Positions 7,185-15,651 of a stretch of DNA of 36,800 bases are shown in pieces. Made by a program: the position numbers and the translations under genes. The number at the start of each line of letters is the position of its first letter. Position 1 is the first letter of the stretch. The stretch is taken from the NCBI GenBank assembly GCA_032095175.1, contig DAMCZI010000044.1, positions 1 to 36,800 on the forward strand, read 5' to 3'. The notes under the pieces were generated by a model. That model worked only from the letters and a program-made list of their open reading frames with translations. It made no database searches and was not told where the DNA came from. The stretch comes from DAMCZI01 sp032095175. Lineage in GTDB: Bacteria; Bacillota; Clostridia; Clostridiales; Caloramatoraceae.

Positions 7185-8156
7185 ATGAGCGGATTTTGGA
7201 AGGATTATCCTGAAATACATGGAGAATTACAGTGTGTAAAGGAAATTATTAAAAATAACATAAAATCCAGTGAAAAACAGCTGGAGGAATCTATTATTCC
7301 ATTGATTGATGCAGGAGGAAAGATGCTGAGACCTGCATTTTTAATGCTGGGAGCAAAATTCGGAGAATATGATTCTGAAAAAATTCAAAACCTGGCAGCA
7401 GCCATAGAAATGATGCATACTGCAACCCTGGTTCATGATGATATCATAGATGATTCCAAGCTTAGAAGAGGAGTTGAAACAGTACAATCCAAATACAGCA
7501 AGGAATATGCGGTTTATATTGGCGATTTTCTATTCTGCCAATGTTTTATAATGCTATCAAAATATGATTATTCCACAGAAAACTTAAGGGATGTCTCAAG
7601 GGCAATATCCAAGATATGCATTGGTGAAGTAAGGCAGTATAATGCAAGATATTTGAAAGAAACAAGCCTAAGAAGATATATAAGAATTATATCAGGGAAA
7701 ACTGCGGCTCTATTTGCCATTAGCTTTTACACAGGTGCTAGGGAGGCAGATTGTCCTGATAAAACATCAAAGTTACTAGGCAGAATTGGATATCATATTG
7801 GAATGGCATTTCAAATCATAGATGATTTACTCGATTACAGCGGAGACACAAGCAAAATAGGAAAAGATGCTCAAAGAGATTTAATTAAGGGCTATTATAC
7901 ACTTCCGATAATATATGCAATGCAGGAGGATAGGGAAAATAGAATCGCAGACATTTTGGACAATTCCTCATTATCTGAAGGGGATGTAAGGGAGATTATA
8001 ACACTTGTTAACAAATATAATGGGATAGATAAAGCAAAGGGGCTTGCAGATAAATATACAATAAAAGCCTTTAAAGATATAGAAAAGTTACCTGAATGTG
8101 GAGCTAAAAAAGTACTAAAGGAAATAACACAAAGGTTATTGGTGAGAAGCTACTAA
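7185..8156 (+). CDS. dmkB: Polyprenyl diphosphate synthase (DmkB/HepT-like)
   Basis: This trans-isoprenyl diphosphate synthase of 323 residues makes the side chain of a quinone from farnesyl-type starter and isopentenyl diphosphate. Both aspartate-rich motifs are present: HDDIIDDSKLRRG (first DDxxD) and QIIDDLLDYSGD (second). GKMLRPAF supplies the substrate-binding Lys/Arg. It sits 18 bases after eetB and is followed within 30 bases by ubiD, so one operon is likely. In the Listeria EET locus the equivalent is DmkB. Chain length cannot be read by eye. Confidence 0.9.
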   Translation: MSGFWKDYPEIHGELQCVKEIIKNNIKSSEKQLEESIIPLIDAGGKMLRPAFLMLGAKFGEYDSEKIQNLAAAIEMMHTATLVHDDIIDDSKLRRGVETVQSKYSKEYAVYIGDFLFCQCFIMLSKYDYSTENLRDVSRAISKICIGEVRQYNARYLKETSLRRYIRIISGKTAALFAISFYTGAREADCPDKTSKLLGRIGYHIGMAFQIIDDLLDYSGDTSKIGKDAQRDLIKGYYTLPIIYAMQEDRENRIADILDNSSLSEGDVREIITLVNKYNGIDKAKGLADKYTIKAFKDIEKLPECGAKKVLKEITQRLLVRSY

Positions 8157-8180
8157 TGGATGGTGGAGAGGAATGATTTT

Positions 8181-9626
8181 ATGTCTTATAGAGATTTACA
8201 GGATTTTATAAATGAATTAAGAGAAAAGAAGCTTATAGATGAGATTGAAGCAGAAGTGGACAGCAACCTTGAAATTACAGAGATAGCTGATAGAGTTTCA
8301 AAGGCATATGGAAATGCTCTCTTGTTTAAAAATGTAAAGGGCTCTCCATATCCAGTGTTGATTAATGCTTTAGGAACATATGAAAGATTGAATTTAGGAT
8401 TGGAAGTAGAAGAACTTGATGATATTGCTGATACAATAATGGATTTTATGGATGTATCTAATTATGTTACCTTAATGAACAAGATAAAATCCATACCAAA
8501 GCTGGCTAGATTGGCAAGGGTTTTCCCCAAAAAGGTTAAAACAGCAGCCTGCCAGGAGGTAGTGGAGGAGCCAGATTTGGACAAACTTCCTGTTTTAAAG
8601 TGCTGGCCAAAGGATGGAGGAAGATACATTACTCTTCCATTAGTAATAACAAAGGATCCTGAAACTAATCAGCAGAACATGGGGATGTACAGGCTTCAAG
8701 TATATGACAAAAAGACAACAGGCATGCACTGGCATTTACATAAGGACGGCAGAGAGATATATGAAAAGTACAGGAAGTTGGGAAAAAGAATGCCTGTATC
8801 AGTAGCAATAGGGTGTGACCCGGCAACAATATACTCTGCAACTGCTCCGCTTCCTAAAATGATTGATGAGATGATATTTTCAGGATTCCTAAGAAAAGAA
8901 CCCTTAGAGATTGTAAAATGTGTTACAAATGACATATATGTACCTGCAAATGCAGAATTTGTCCTTGAAGGATATGTTGATTTAGATGAGATGAAGCTGG
9001 AGGGTCCATTTGGTGATCATACAGGATATTATTCCCTAAGTGATATGTATCCAGTTTTTCATATTGAAAAGATAACAAGAAAAAAGAATCCTGTGTATCC
9101 AACAACAATTGTAGGAAAACCTCCAATGGAGGATTGCTATTTAGGAAAGGCTACAGAGAGGATCTTTTTACCCTTAATGAAGGTTCAGTGTCCTGAAATA
9201 GTGGATATGAATTTCCCATTGGAAGGTGTGTTTCATAATTGTGTAATAGTTTCAATAAAGAAGGCATATCCAAAGCATGCACATAAGATAATGAATGCAT
9301 TATGGGGAATGGGACAGATGATGTACACTAAAATGATTATAGTTGTGGATGAAGCCATAAATCCCCATGATATTTCAACAGTTGCATGGAAGGTGTTTAA
9401 TAACATCGATCCTCAAAGGGATCTTGTAATATCTGAGGGCCCATTAGATGCTTTAGACCATGCATCCAATACACCCCATTACGGTTCAAGATTAGGAATA
9501 GATGCAACTAAAAAGTGGGCGACAGAAGGTCATACCAGGCCATGGCCTGATGATATAGAGATGACTAAGGAGATAAAGGAAATGGTGGATAAGAGGTGGA
9601 AGGAATATGGTATTAAAAAAAATTAA
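8181..9626 (+). CDS. ubiD: UbiD-family prenylated-FMN decarboxylase (MqnL-like role inferred)
   Basis: This 481-residue UbiD-type enzyme decarboxylates aromatic or unsaturated acids using prenylated FMN supplied by UbiX. Family features include KNVKGSPYPVL, the GGRYITLPLVITKDPE stretch, GMYRLQVYDKKTTGMHWHLHKDG, the EGPFGDHTGYYS block with the catalytic E/R/E environment, and RLGIDATKKW near the end. ATG 8181 is chosen because GGAGAGG lies 9 bases before it; ATG 8160 in the same frame lacks a site. It overlaps ubiA by 20 bases. With UbiA and UbiX it can act on a prenylated hydroxynaphthoate, as MqnL does late in the futalosine pathway, or on a hydroxybenzoate. Confidence 0.9.
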   Translation: MSYRDLQDFINELREKKLIDEIEAEVDSNLEITEIADRVSKAYGNALLFKNVKGSPYPVLINALGTYERLNLGLEVEELDDIADTIMDFMDVSNYVTLMNKIKSIPKLARLARVFPKKVKTAACQEVVEEPDLDKLPVLKCWPKDGGRYITLPLVITKDPETNQQNMGMYRLQVYDKKTTGMHWHLHKDGREIYEKYRKLGKRMPVSVAIGCDPATIYSATAPLPKMIDEMIFSGFLRKEPLEIVKCVTNDIYVPANAEFVLEGYVDLDEMKLEGPFGDHTGYYSLSDMYPVFHIEKITRKKNPVYPTTIVGKPPMEDCYLGKATERIFLPLMKVQCPEIVDMNFPLEGVFHNCVIVSIKKAYPKHAHKIMNALWGMGQMMYTKMIIVVDEAINPHDISTVAWKVFNNIDPQRDLVISEGPLDALDHASNTPHYGSRLGIDATKKWATEGHTRPWPDDIEMTKEIKEMVDKRWKEYGIKKN

Positions 9627-10464
9627 AAAATATGGAGAACTTGTTATGTTCTCCCACACACTATTTTCACTTCCCTTCGCAATGATTGGAATGATATGGG
9701 CAGCTTCGGGATTGCCCTCATTTAGAACGATATTTTGGATATTGGCTGCATTGGTAGGTGGCAGAAATGGAGCTAATGCCTTAAACAGATTGGTGGATAA
9801 GGATATCGATAAAAAAAATCCAAGAACAGCAAACAGGCATTTACCAAGTGGAGCTGTAAAGAATTATGAGGTATGGGGTATTGTAATACTCTGCTTTTCA
9901 TTATTTGTACTGGCAGCATATGAACTTAACCCACTTTGCTTTATGCTTTCACCGGTGGCACTTTTTTTGTTTATAATCTATTCCTATACCAAAAGATTTA
10001 CATGGGCATGTCATATTGTACTTGGAACTGCCTGTGCTGGTGCCCCGGTAGGAGCGTGGCTTGCTGTAACTGGAAAGTTTTCACTTCCTCCAATTATTCT
10101 TGGAGCAGTGGTTGCATTATGGGTTGCTGGATTCGATATAATATATGCAACTCAGGATATTGATTTTGACAGGCAGACAGGCTTGTTTTCAATACCTGCA
10201 AAGTTTGGGCTTAAGGGGGCTTTGTGTATTTCAAGTGCCTTTCATTTTATAATGCTTTTACTTTTAATAAGCTTGTATTTCATAATGAATAGAGGGTGGA
10301 TATACCTGGTTGGAATAATTATAAGTGCTTTCTTATTAGCATTAGAACACTATATTGTATCCCCTTCAAATGAAAAGAAGATGAAATTTGCATCTTACAA
10401 TATAAATCAGATTGTAAGTGTTTTGATATTCGTTTTTACTGCATTGGATACTTTTATATTGTAG
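9607..10464 (+). CDS. ubiA: UbiA-family aromatic prenyltransferase (MqnP/DmkA-like)
   Basis: This 285-residue membrane prenyltransferase joins the polyprenyl chain to an aromatic acid. The first Asp-rich motif is NALNRLVDKDIDKKNPRT (N-x3-D-x3-D type), and the second is YATQDIDFDRQTGLFSIPAKFG. About eight hydrophobic helices surround them. The sequence resembles the 4-hydroxybenzoate/MqnP branch (HLPSG, DRQTGLFSIP) more than MenA. This agrees with a separate UbiD, because MenA releases the carboxyl group itself. It starts inside the end of ubiD (20-base overlap) and is followed 6-15 bases later by ubiX. Confidence 0.88.
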   Translation: MVLKKIKKYGELVMFSHTLFSLPFAMIGMIWAASGLPSFRTIFWILAALVGGRNGANALNRLVDKDIDKKNPRTANRHLPSGAVKNYEVWGIVILCFSLFVLAAYELNPLCFMLSPVALFLFIIYSYTKRFTWACHIVLGTACAGAPVGAWLAVTGKFSLPPIILGAVVALWVAGFDIIYATQDIDFDRQTGLFSIPAKFGLKGALCISSAFHFIMLLLLISLYFIMNRGWIYLVGIIISAFLLALEHYIVSPSNEKKMKFASYNINQIVSVLIFVFTALDTFIL

Positions 10465-10479
10465 TTTGGGGTGAAAGAT

Positions 10480-11061
10480 TTGGATAGATATATAATAGGA
10501 ATTACAGGGGCAAGTGGAAGTATTTATGGAGTTAGGCTCGTAGAAGAGCTGATTAAAAAAGACAATGAAGTTTATCTTATTGTTACCAATAATGGCAAAA
10601 AAGTTTTAGAATATGAGCTTGAGATTGATTTTGAGGAATGGATTAAATGCATAAATCAAGATAGAGAAAGATTGATATTATGTGATATAGAGGATATGTT
10701 TTCCTCAGTAGCAAGTGGTTCCTTTAAAACAGATGCTATGATTATAGTGCCATGTTCAATGGGAACTCTTTCTAAAATAAGCAGTGGAATAGCAGATAAT
10801 CTGCTAACAAGGGCAGCGGATGTTATGATTAAGGAAAAACGAAGGTTGATATTGGTTCCCAGGGAAACTCCATTAAGCTCAATTCATCTTAAAAACATGC
10901 TTGTACTAAGTGATTTAAATGTAATGATACTGCCGCCTATGCCAGCATTTTATCAAAAGCCTAAAACCATCGATGAAATTGTTAACAGTACAGTAGGGAG
11001 AATTCTTGCAAGCCTTAATATAGATAATGGTTTATATAATCAATGGAGTGGTAGTAAATGA
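10480..11061 (+). CDS. ubiX: UbiX-family flavin prenyltransferase
   Basis: This enzyme makes the prenylated FMN cofactor used by UbiD. The N-terminal flavin fold begins IIGITGASGSIYGVRL, followed by PCSMGTLSKISSGIADNLLTRAADV and the RRLILVPRETPLSSIHLKNML block, which are all UbiX hallmarks. Length is about 193 residues. I favour TTG 10480, since GGGGTGA sits 5-6 bases before it and the protein then starts as UbiX usually does; GTG 10471 is the alternative. It lies directly downstream of ubiA and overlaps the ABC ATPase gene by 4 bases (ATGA), so it is part of the same operon. Confidence 0.9.
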   Translation: MDRYIIGITGASGSIYGVRLVEELIKKDNEVYLIVTNNGKKVLEYELEIDFEEWIKCINQDRERLILCDIEDMFSSVASGSFKTDAMIIVPCSMGTLSKISSGIADNLLTRAADVMIKEKRRLILVPRETPLSSIHLKNMLVLSDLNVMILPPMPAFYQKPKTIDEIVNSTVGRILASLNIDNGLYNQWSGSK

Positions 11062-11825
11062 TAGAAATAGATAATCTAAATGTTTACTATAAAAATAGAG
11101 GTAAATGCATTAAGGCAATTGAAGATGGAAATTTGTCCATTGATAAAGGAGAAATATGTGCTGTAATAGGACCCTCTGGTGGAGGGAAGTCTACATTATT
11201 AAAGGTATTGGCAGGAATTATTGATAACTACGAGGGAAAGGTTTTAATAGATGGAGAAAGGGTAAATCCCAGGAAGCATAGGATAGGCTTTATTCCACAG
11301 AATTATGGATTGGTTAAGTGGAAAACTGTTGAAGAAAATATATTTTTATCAGCAAAAATTAAGGATGGAAAGAAAAATATAGATAGAGAATTCTATAAAA
11401 AAATATTGAGAGAATTGGGTATTGAAGATTTAATGGAAAGATATCCTGGTCAGTTAAGTGGAGGACAGATGCAGAGAGTTTCAATTGCCAGGGCTTTATT
11501 ATTAAAGCCAAATCTGCTATTGATGGATGAACCCTTTTCTGCATTGGATGCAATGACCAGGGAAGAGGTACAAGAGTTATTTTTAAGGGTTTTAAAGGAG
11601 TATCGTGTTACAACAGTATTGGTAACACATGATATAAAGGAAGCAATTTATTTAGGTAAAAAGATAGCTGTTCTCAAATCCAGCCCGGGAAAAATACATG
11701 AAGTTATTGATAATCCCTTATTTGGAAGGCCCAACATGGAATTTGATGATGATTACATGATGATACATAAAAAACTTAGAAAAATTCTTAAAGGGGATAG
11801 AGTTGATGAAAATCAAGGAATATAA
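11058..11825 (+). CDS. ABC transporter ATPase, SsuB/TauB type
   Basis: This 255-residue ATPase has Walker A GPSGGGKST (about residues 37-45), a Q-loop in FIPQNYGLVKW, the signature LSGGQMQRVSIARAL, Walker B LLLMDEPFSALD and the switch His in VTHD. It groups by sequence with nitrate/sulfonate/taurine-type importers. Its start overlaps the ubiX stop (ATGA), and its end overlaps the permease start. No binding-protein gene is attached; the lipoprotein at 1421-2371 is the likely partner. Linkage to ubiX suggests import of a compound used by the prenyltransferase/decarboxylase set. Confidence 0.9.
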   Translation: MIEIDNLNVYYKNRGKCIKAIEDGNLSIDKGEICAVIGPSGGGKSTLLKVLAGIIDNYEGKVLIDGERVNPRKHRIGFIPQNYGLVKWKTVEENIFLSAKIKDGKKNIDREFYKKILRELGIEDLMERYPGQLSGGQMQRVSIARALLLKPNLLLMDEPFSALDAMTREEVQELFLRVLKEYRVTTVLVTHDIKEAIYLGKKIAVLKSSPGKIHEVIDNPLFGRPNMEFDDDYMMIHKKLRKILKGDRVDENQGI

Positions 11826-12549
11826 GCTGATTAATTTCATATTAGCTTTATTGATTATTTTTGGTTTATGGCAAGCTGTTGGGGTTATTGCTAATAAACC
11901 TTTTTTTCCACCTCCATCAAAAATAATTGTAAATATAGCAAAAACCTTTACCGGTGAAATTGCAATCCATGCTTTATACAGCTTAAAGAGGATAGCAATT
12001 GGAATACTTATAACACTTGCGCTTGGCATACCCTCAGGAATTTTAATGGGTTATTTCAGTAAAGTGGATTCGTTATTATCACCAATTCTATATTTTAATT
12101 ACCCAATACCTAAAATCGCATTGCTTCCAATAGTGATGCTTATTTTTGGCTTAGGTGATTTGTCAAAAATAGTTATGATTTTTCTAATAACTTATTTCCA
12201 GGTTGTAGTTAGTATAAGGGATGAGGTGAAAAATATACCTGAGGAGGTTTATCATCCCATGTATTCATTAGGAGCATCAAATCTTCAAATAATTAAAGAG
12301 ATCATCCTTCCAGGAATTCTAGAAACGATTTTAACCTCTCTTAGAATAAGCATAGGTACAGCAATATCTATTTTGTTTTTTACTGAAAATTTCGGTACAG
12401 AATATGGAATGGGTTATTTCATTATGGATTCATGGATGAGAGTTAACTATATTCAAATGTATTCAGGCATTGTTGTTTTAAGTGTAATGGGTCTTTTGCT
12501 GTTTATTTTAATTGATGTTGTTGAAAATATCTGCTGCCCGTGGAAATAG
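11806..12549 (+). CDS. ABC transporter permease, SsuC/TauC type
   Basis: This 247-residue permease has five to six hydrophobic helices. It carries the FFPPPSKI opening typical of the family and an EAA-like loop, MYSLGASNLQIIKEIILPG (about residues 149-167). ATG 11806 follows an AGGGGAT site; TTG 11803 is the in-frame alternative. The gene overlaps the ATPase by about 20 bases. Together with the lipoprotein at 1421-2371 these parts would form a complete importer. The cargo is not determined by sequence. Confidence 0.9.
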   Translation: MKIKEYKLINFILALLIIFGLWQAVGVIANKPFFPPPSKIIVNIAKTFTGEIAIHALYSLKRIAIGILITLALGIPSGILMGYFSKVDSLLSPILYFNYPIPKIALLPIVMLIFGLGDLSKIVMIFLITYFQVVVSIRDEVKNIPEEVYHPMYSLGASNLQIIKEIILPGILETILTSLRISIGTAISILFFTENFGTEYGMGYFIMDSWMRVNYIQMYSGIVVLSVMGLLLFILIDVVENICCPWK

Positions 12550-12687
12550 CATGTTCTGGAACTATGAACAATTATAAAAAAGGTGTTATAATTATTAAGA
12601 AGGTCATAAATAATGGAATATGTTAAAATAGATTATAAGAATATATTTAATTATGCCCATATATGTATTTGTAAAGGGGGGGAGACT

Positions 12688-13056
12688 ATGTTGAAAAGAC
12701 TTTATGCAGTAGCTTTGATACTAGTTTTATCGGCTCAGCTAGTTTCTTGTGGCACTAAAGAGGTACTCTACAAGGCAGGAACCTATGAAGGCATTGCAGA
12801 GGGGCATATTGGACCTATACATGTTATGATTACTACAGATGAATATGAAATAAAAGAAATTAAGATAATGGATCAGCAGGAAACACCTGTAATAGGCGAT
12901 GCAGTTTATAAAAAGATTCCGGAAAAAGTTATTAAAGCCAACAGTGCAGATATAGATGGTGTTGCAGGGGCAACATACACAAGTAATGGATTGCTTAAAG
13001 CTATTAAAGATGGGCTTGAAAAAGCAAAGATTAAAGAAGAAACTAATGAAAATTAA
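12688..13056 (+). CDS. Single-domain FMN-binding lipoprotein
   Basis: A lipoprotein of 122 residues is followed by a sensor kinase gene. ATG 12688 is chosen because of a GGGGGGGA site just upstream; an in-frame ATG 75 bases earlier lacks one and would mask the signal peptide. The signal peptide ends LVSC with Cys21. The FMN_bind domain contains GTYEGIAEGHIGPIHV and DGVAGATYTS. Residues D90-G-V-A-G-A-T96-Y-T match the canonical ApbE flavinylation motif, with Thr96 as the expected FMN attachment site. It is an obvious client of the ApbE at 2489-3571. It may carry electrons, or couple redox state to the adjacent sensor kinase; the latter is speculation. Confidence 0.85.
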   Translation: MLKRLYAVALILVLSAQLVSCGTKEVLYKAGTYEGIAEGHIGPIHVMITTDEYEIKEIKIMDQQETPVIGDAVYKKIPEKVIKANSADIDGVAGATYTSNGLLKAIKDGLEKAKIKEETNEN

Positions 13057-13079
13057 TAAGTTACATGAGGTGGATAGCA

Positions 13080-14651
13080 TTGAAGCTGCAGTATAAATTA
13101 ACGATATTTATCAGCATTATTATATTTTTGATAATTGGTGGAATAGGTGCCGCTTCCTATTATATGGTTAAGGGTTCCATAGAAACTCAGATGGGAAACA
13201 ACGCTATGGATTTAGCTGTAAGTATTGCCTCAATGGATGCAATTGAAAAAACCTTAGCAACTTCAAAGGACTATCAAACTGTTCAAGATACCATAGACAG
13301 CTTTAGTGGAAAAACAAGGTTTCAATATATTATTGTTATGGATATGAATGGAATAAAGTATTCATATCCATCAGGAAATTCTCTGGGCAAAAAATATATT
13401 GATGGAGGAGAAGAACGGGTACTTAAGCATGGACAAGCCTATGTGTCCAAGGATAGAAATGTACTAATATCTGCAATAAGGGCTTTTGTGCCCATTTATT
13501 ATGATGGAAAACAGGTAGGGGCTGTTCTGGTTGGCCTTTTAAATGATACTGTATATAAAGAGCTTGGAACCCATATATTGTTCATTAAGATTACGCTGAT
13601 ACTTGGACTTTTAATAGGAATAGTAAGTGCTGCAATACTTGCAAATTTAATAAAGAAGACTATATTTGGTTTAGAGCCTGAAGAAATTGCACTTTTATTA
13701 GGACAAAGAAACTTGATTTTGCAAAGCCTTAACAATGGAATTTTAGCTGTAGATAAAGAGGGTAAGATAATACTTTTCAATAAAATTGCAAAAGATATAT
13801 TTGATTTAAAGGATGAAGATATAGGAAAGAACATTTCTGTTTTAAACTCAAGCTATACAGATGAAATGATAGAGGTTTTCAAAAAGAAGGAAGCTGTGTA
13901 TAACCAGGAGATAAAAATTTGTCAGGATAAAACTCTCATGTGCAGTCATACACTGCTTAAAAATCATAAGGATGAGATTATAGGTGCTGTATCAAGCTTT
14001 CAGGATTTAACTGAAGTTAAGAAAATGGCAGAGGAATTGACTGGAGCGAAGAGGATGACATATGCCTTAAGAGCACAAAATCATGAATTTATGAATAAAC
14101 TCCATACTATTTCGGGGCTTATTCAATTAGAAGAATATGATAAAGCGGTTGAATATATATCGGATATATCCAATCAAAGGAAGGCAATTTCTGAGGTCCT
14201 TAACAATAGAATTAAAAATCCTCATGTTGCTGGACTTCTTCTTGCAAAATACAATAAGGCTGCAGAAGCAAAAATTTCATTGGAAATTGATAAAACTTCA
14301 AACTTGGATAGGATTCCTGAAAATATAACGACAGATGAGCTTTGTTCTGTTATTGGAAACTTAATAGAAAATGCAATAGAGGAATTAGTAAGCTATGAAA
14401 ATGGTAAAATATTTGTTAAAATAAATTCTGATGATAAAAACCTAAATATTCGTATAAAGGATAATGGGCGAGGCATTAGCAAGGATATAATAGATAAAAT
14501 CTTTACAAGAGGTTTTACTACTAAAGCAGGAAATAGGGGATATGGCCTTAGTATTGTAAAACAAATAATTGAATATGCAGGAGGCAATATAAATATTTTA
14601 CAGGATAATGGAGCTGTGTGGGAAATATTTATTCCGATGAAAAGGGGTTAA
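13080..14651 (+). CDS. CitA/DcuS-type sensor histidine kinase
   Basis: This membrane sensor kinase has about 523 residues. It comprises a membrane helix near the N-terminus, an extracytoplasmic PAS-like (CitA-type Cache) sensor domain with GTVVD-like surroundings replaced by RNVLISAIRAFVPIYYDGKQ, and a second helix (about 162-188). A cytoplasmic PAS (LQSLNNGILAVDKEGKIILFN) follows. The H box is SpoOB-like (RAQNHEFMNKLHTISGLIQ, His335), and the HATPase has NLIENAIEEL, DNGRGIS and GYGLSIVKQ. The start is uncertain: TTG 13080 has GAGGTGG 6 bases upstream, while ATG 13065 has no site. It pairs with the regulator that starts 4 bases after its stop. CitA/DcuS kinases sense small carboxylates; the ligand here is unknown. 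Confidence 0.9.
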   Translation: MKLQYKLTIFISIIIFLIIGGIGAASYYMVKGSIETQMGNNAMDLAVSIASMDAIEKTLATSKDYQTVQDTIDSFSGKTRFQYIIVMDMNGIKYSYPSGNSLGKKYIDGGEERVLKHGQAYVSKDRNVLISAIRAFVPIYYDGKQVGAVLVGLLNDTVYKELGTHILFIKITLILGLLIGIVSAAILANLIKKTIFGLEPEEIALLLGQRNLILQSLNNGILAVDKEGKIILFNKIAKDIFDLKDEDIGKNISVLNSSYTDEMIEVFKKKEAVYNQEIKICQDKTLMCSHTLLKNHKDEIIGAVSSFQDLTEVKKMAEELTGAKRMTYALRAQNHEFMNKLHTISGLIQLEEYDKAVEYISDISNQRKAISEVLNNRIKNPHVAGLLLAKYNKAAEAKISLEIDKTSNLDRIPENITTDELCSVIGNLIENAIEELVSYENGKIFVKINSDDKNLNIRIKDNGRGISKDIIDKIFTRGFTTKAGNRGYGLSIVKQIIEYAGGNINILQDNGAVWEIFIPMKRG

Positions 14652-14655
14652 TGGT

Positions 14656-15351
14656 ATGATTAGGGTTCTAATAGTTGAAGATGATCCAATGGTTAGGGAA
14701 ATCAATGAGAGATTTTTAGAAAAGGTAGAGGGCTTCACATTGTGTGGAAGCATTAATTCAATTGAAAAGGCAAAGGAGTTTATATTAAATAATAAACCTG
14801 ATTTAATATTATTAGATATATTTTTTCCACAAGGCAGGGGTACAGATTTATTAAAATGGATACGTTCCGAAAACATAAAATGTGATGTTATACTTATTAC
14901 AGCAGATAGAAATACAGAAACTGTGGAGGAAGCCTTTCGATATGGAGCAGTGGACTATTTAGTAAAGCCTTTCATATTTGCAAGATTTAAAGAAGCTTTG
15001 CTGCAGTATAAAAATAGAAAAAGCAGCTTTGAAAACATTGAAGTTGTTGAACAAAAAATAATTGATAAATATGTTATTAAAGATAGTATTGCTGCACCGG
15101 AATGTAGTGATGATATTGGTGATATTAAAGGATTCAATCAACATACATATGAAAAGATTTTAGAGGGAATACATAATATGGATGGTAAAACCTTTACAGC
15201 GCAGGTCATTGCTAAAAATGTAGGGGTTTCAAGGATTACTGCCAGAAGATATTTAGACTACCTTGAAAAAGAAAACAAACTTATTATTGAGATGGAGTAC
15301 GGCAAAGTTGGAAGACCTAAAAATAAATATAGATTAAAGTCTGATAGCTAG
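14656..15351 (+). CDS. CitB/DcuR-type response regulator
   Basis: This 231-residue response regulator has a receiver domain with VEDDP (acidic pair), phospho-acceptor Asp54 in LLLDIFFP, the Thr in LITADR and the Lys in DYLVKPF. A C-terminal winged-helix of the CitB/DcuR kind (about 170-231) contains QVIAKNVGVSRITARRYLDY and KVGRPKNKYRL. It is the last gene of the EET operon. It is my candidate for the protein that binds the tandem TGACCAAAA boxes at 167-184 and upstream of ndh2; this is inference, not seen. AAAGGGG precedes the ATG. Confidence 0.9.
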   Translation: MIRVLIVEDDPMVREINERFLEKVEGFTLCGSINSIEKAKEFILNNKPDLILLDIFFPQGRGTDLLKWIRSENIKCDVILITADRNTETVEEAFRYGAVDYLVKPFIFARFKEALLQYKNRKSSFENIEVVEQKIIDKYVIKDSIAAPECSDDIGDIKGFNQHTYEKILEGIHNMDGKTFTAQVIAKNVGVSRITARRYLDYLEKENKLIIEMEYGKVGRPKNKYRLKSDS

Positions 15352-15449
15352 GCCAAAGCCAATAGTACATAGGTCTTATATAGAATTTTATATTGCAGAT
15401 GATTAAAATAATTAATAAAGCAAATAATTAAAAGACAGGAGAGAAAAAA

Positions 15450-15605
15450 ATGTCAGAAAAAAATATTGAAATGATGAAAAAGATAATCGAAGCAAAAAAG
15501 AATAAAAGCTCAAAGCAGGGTTCTATTCCAAAACCTCAAAAAAGCATTGGAGGTACTAGAAAAGCAAGGATAAATAAAAAAAGCGGTGGAGTATTTGATA
15601 AGTAA
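15450..15605 (+). CDS. Small basic protein of 51 residues, unknown function
   Basis: ATG 15450 has an AGGAGAG site 7 bases upstream and reads 51 codons to TAA. The protein starts MSEKNIEMMKKIIEAKK, a likely amphipathic helix. It continues with a Lys/Ser/Pro-rich middle and ends GGTRKARINKKSGGVFDK, with 15 or more Lys/Arg. I do not recognise a family with certainty. The glycine-containing basic tail is the most ordered-looking part and could bind RNA or nucleic acid. It lies 46 bases before the MBOAT gene and may share its transcript. Confidence 0.6.
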   Translation: MSEKNIEMMKKIIEAKKNKSSKQGSIPKPQKSIGGTRKARINKKSGGVFDK

Positions 15606-15651
15606 GTAATAACCGCTGGGGTAAGCTGCAAACTAAAAGGAGGGTTATGGG

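Noticed and set aside
14598..14876. Minus-strand open frame across the kinase/regulator junction
   Set aside because: Both strands cannot be supported; the plus-strand genes have complete domain motifs and ribosome sites.
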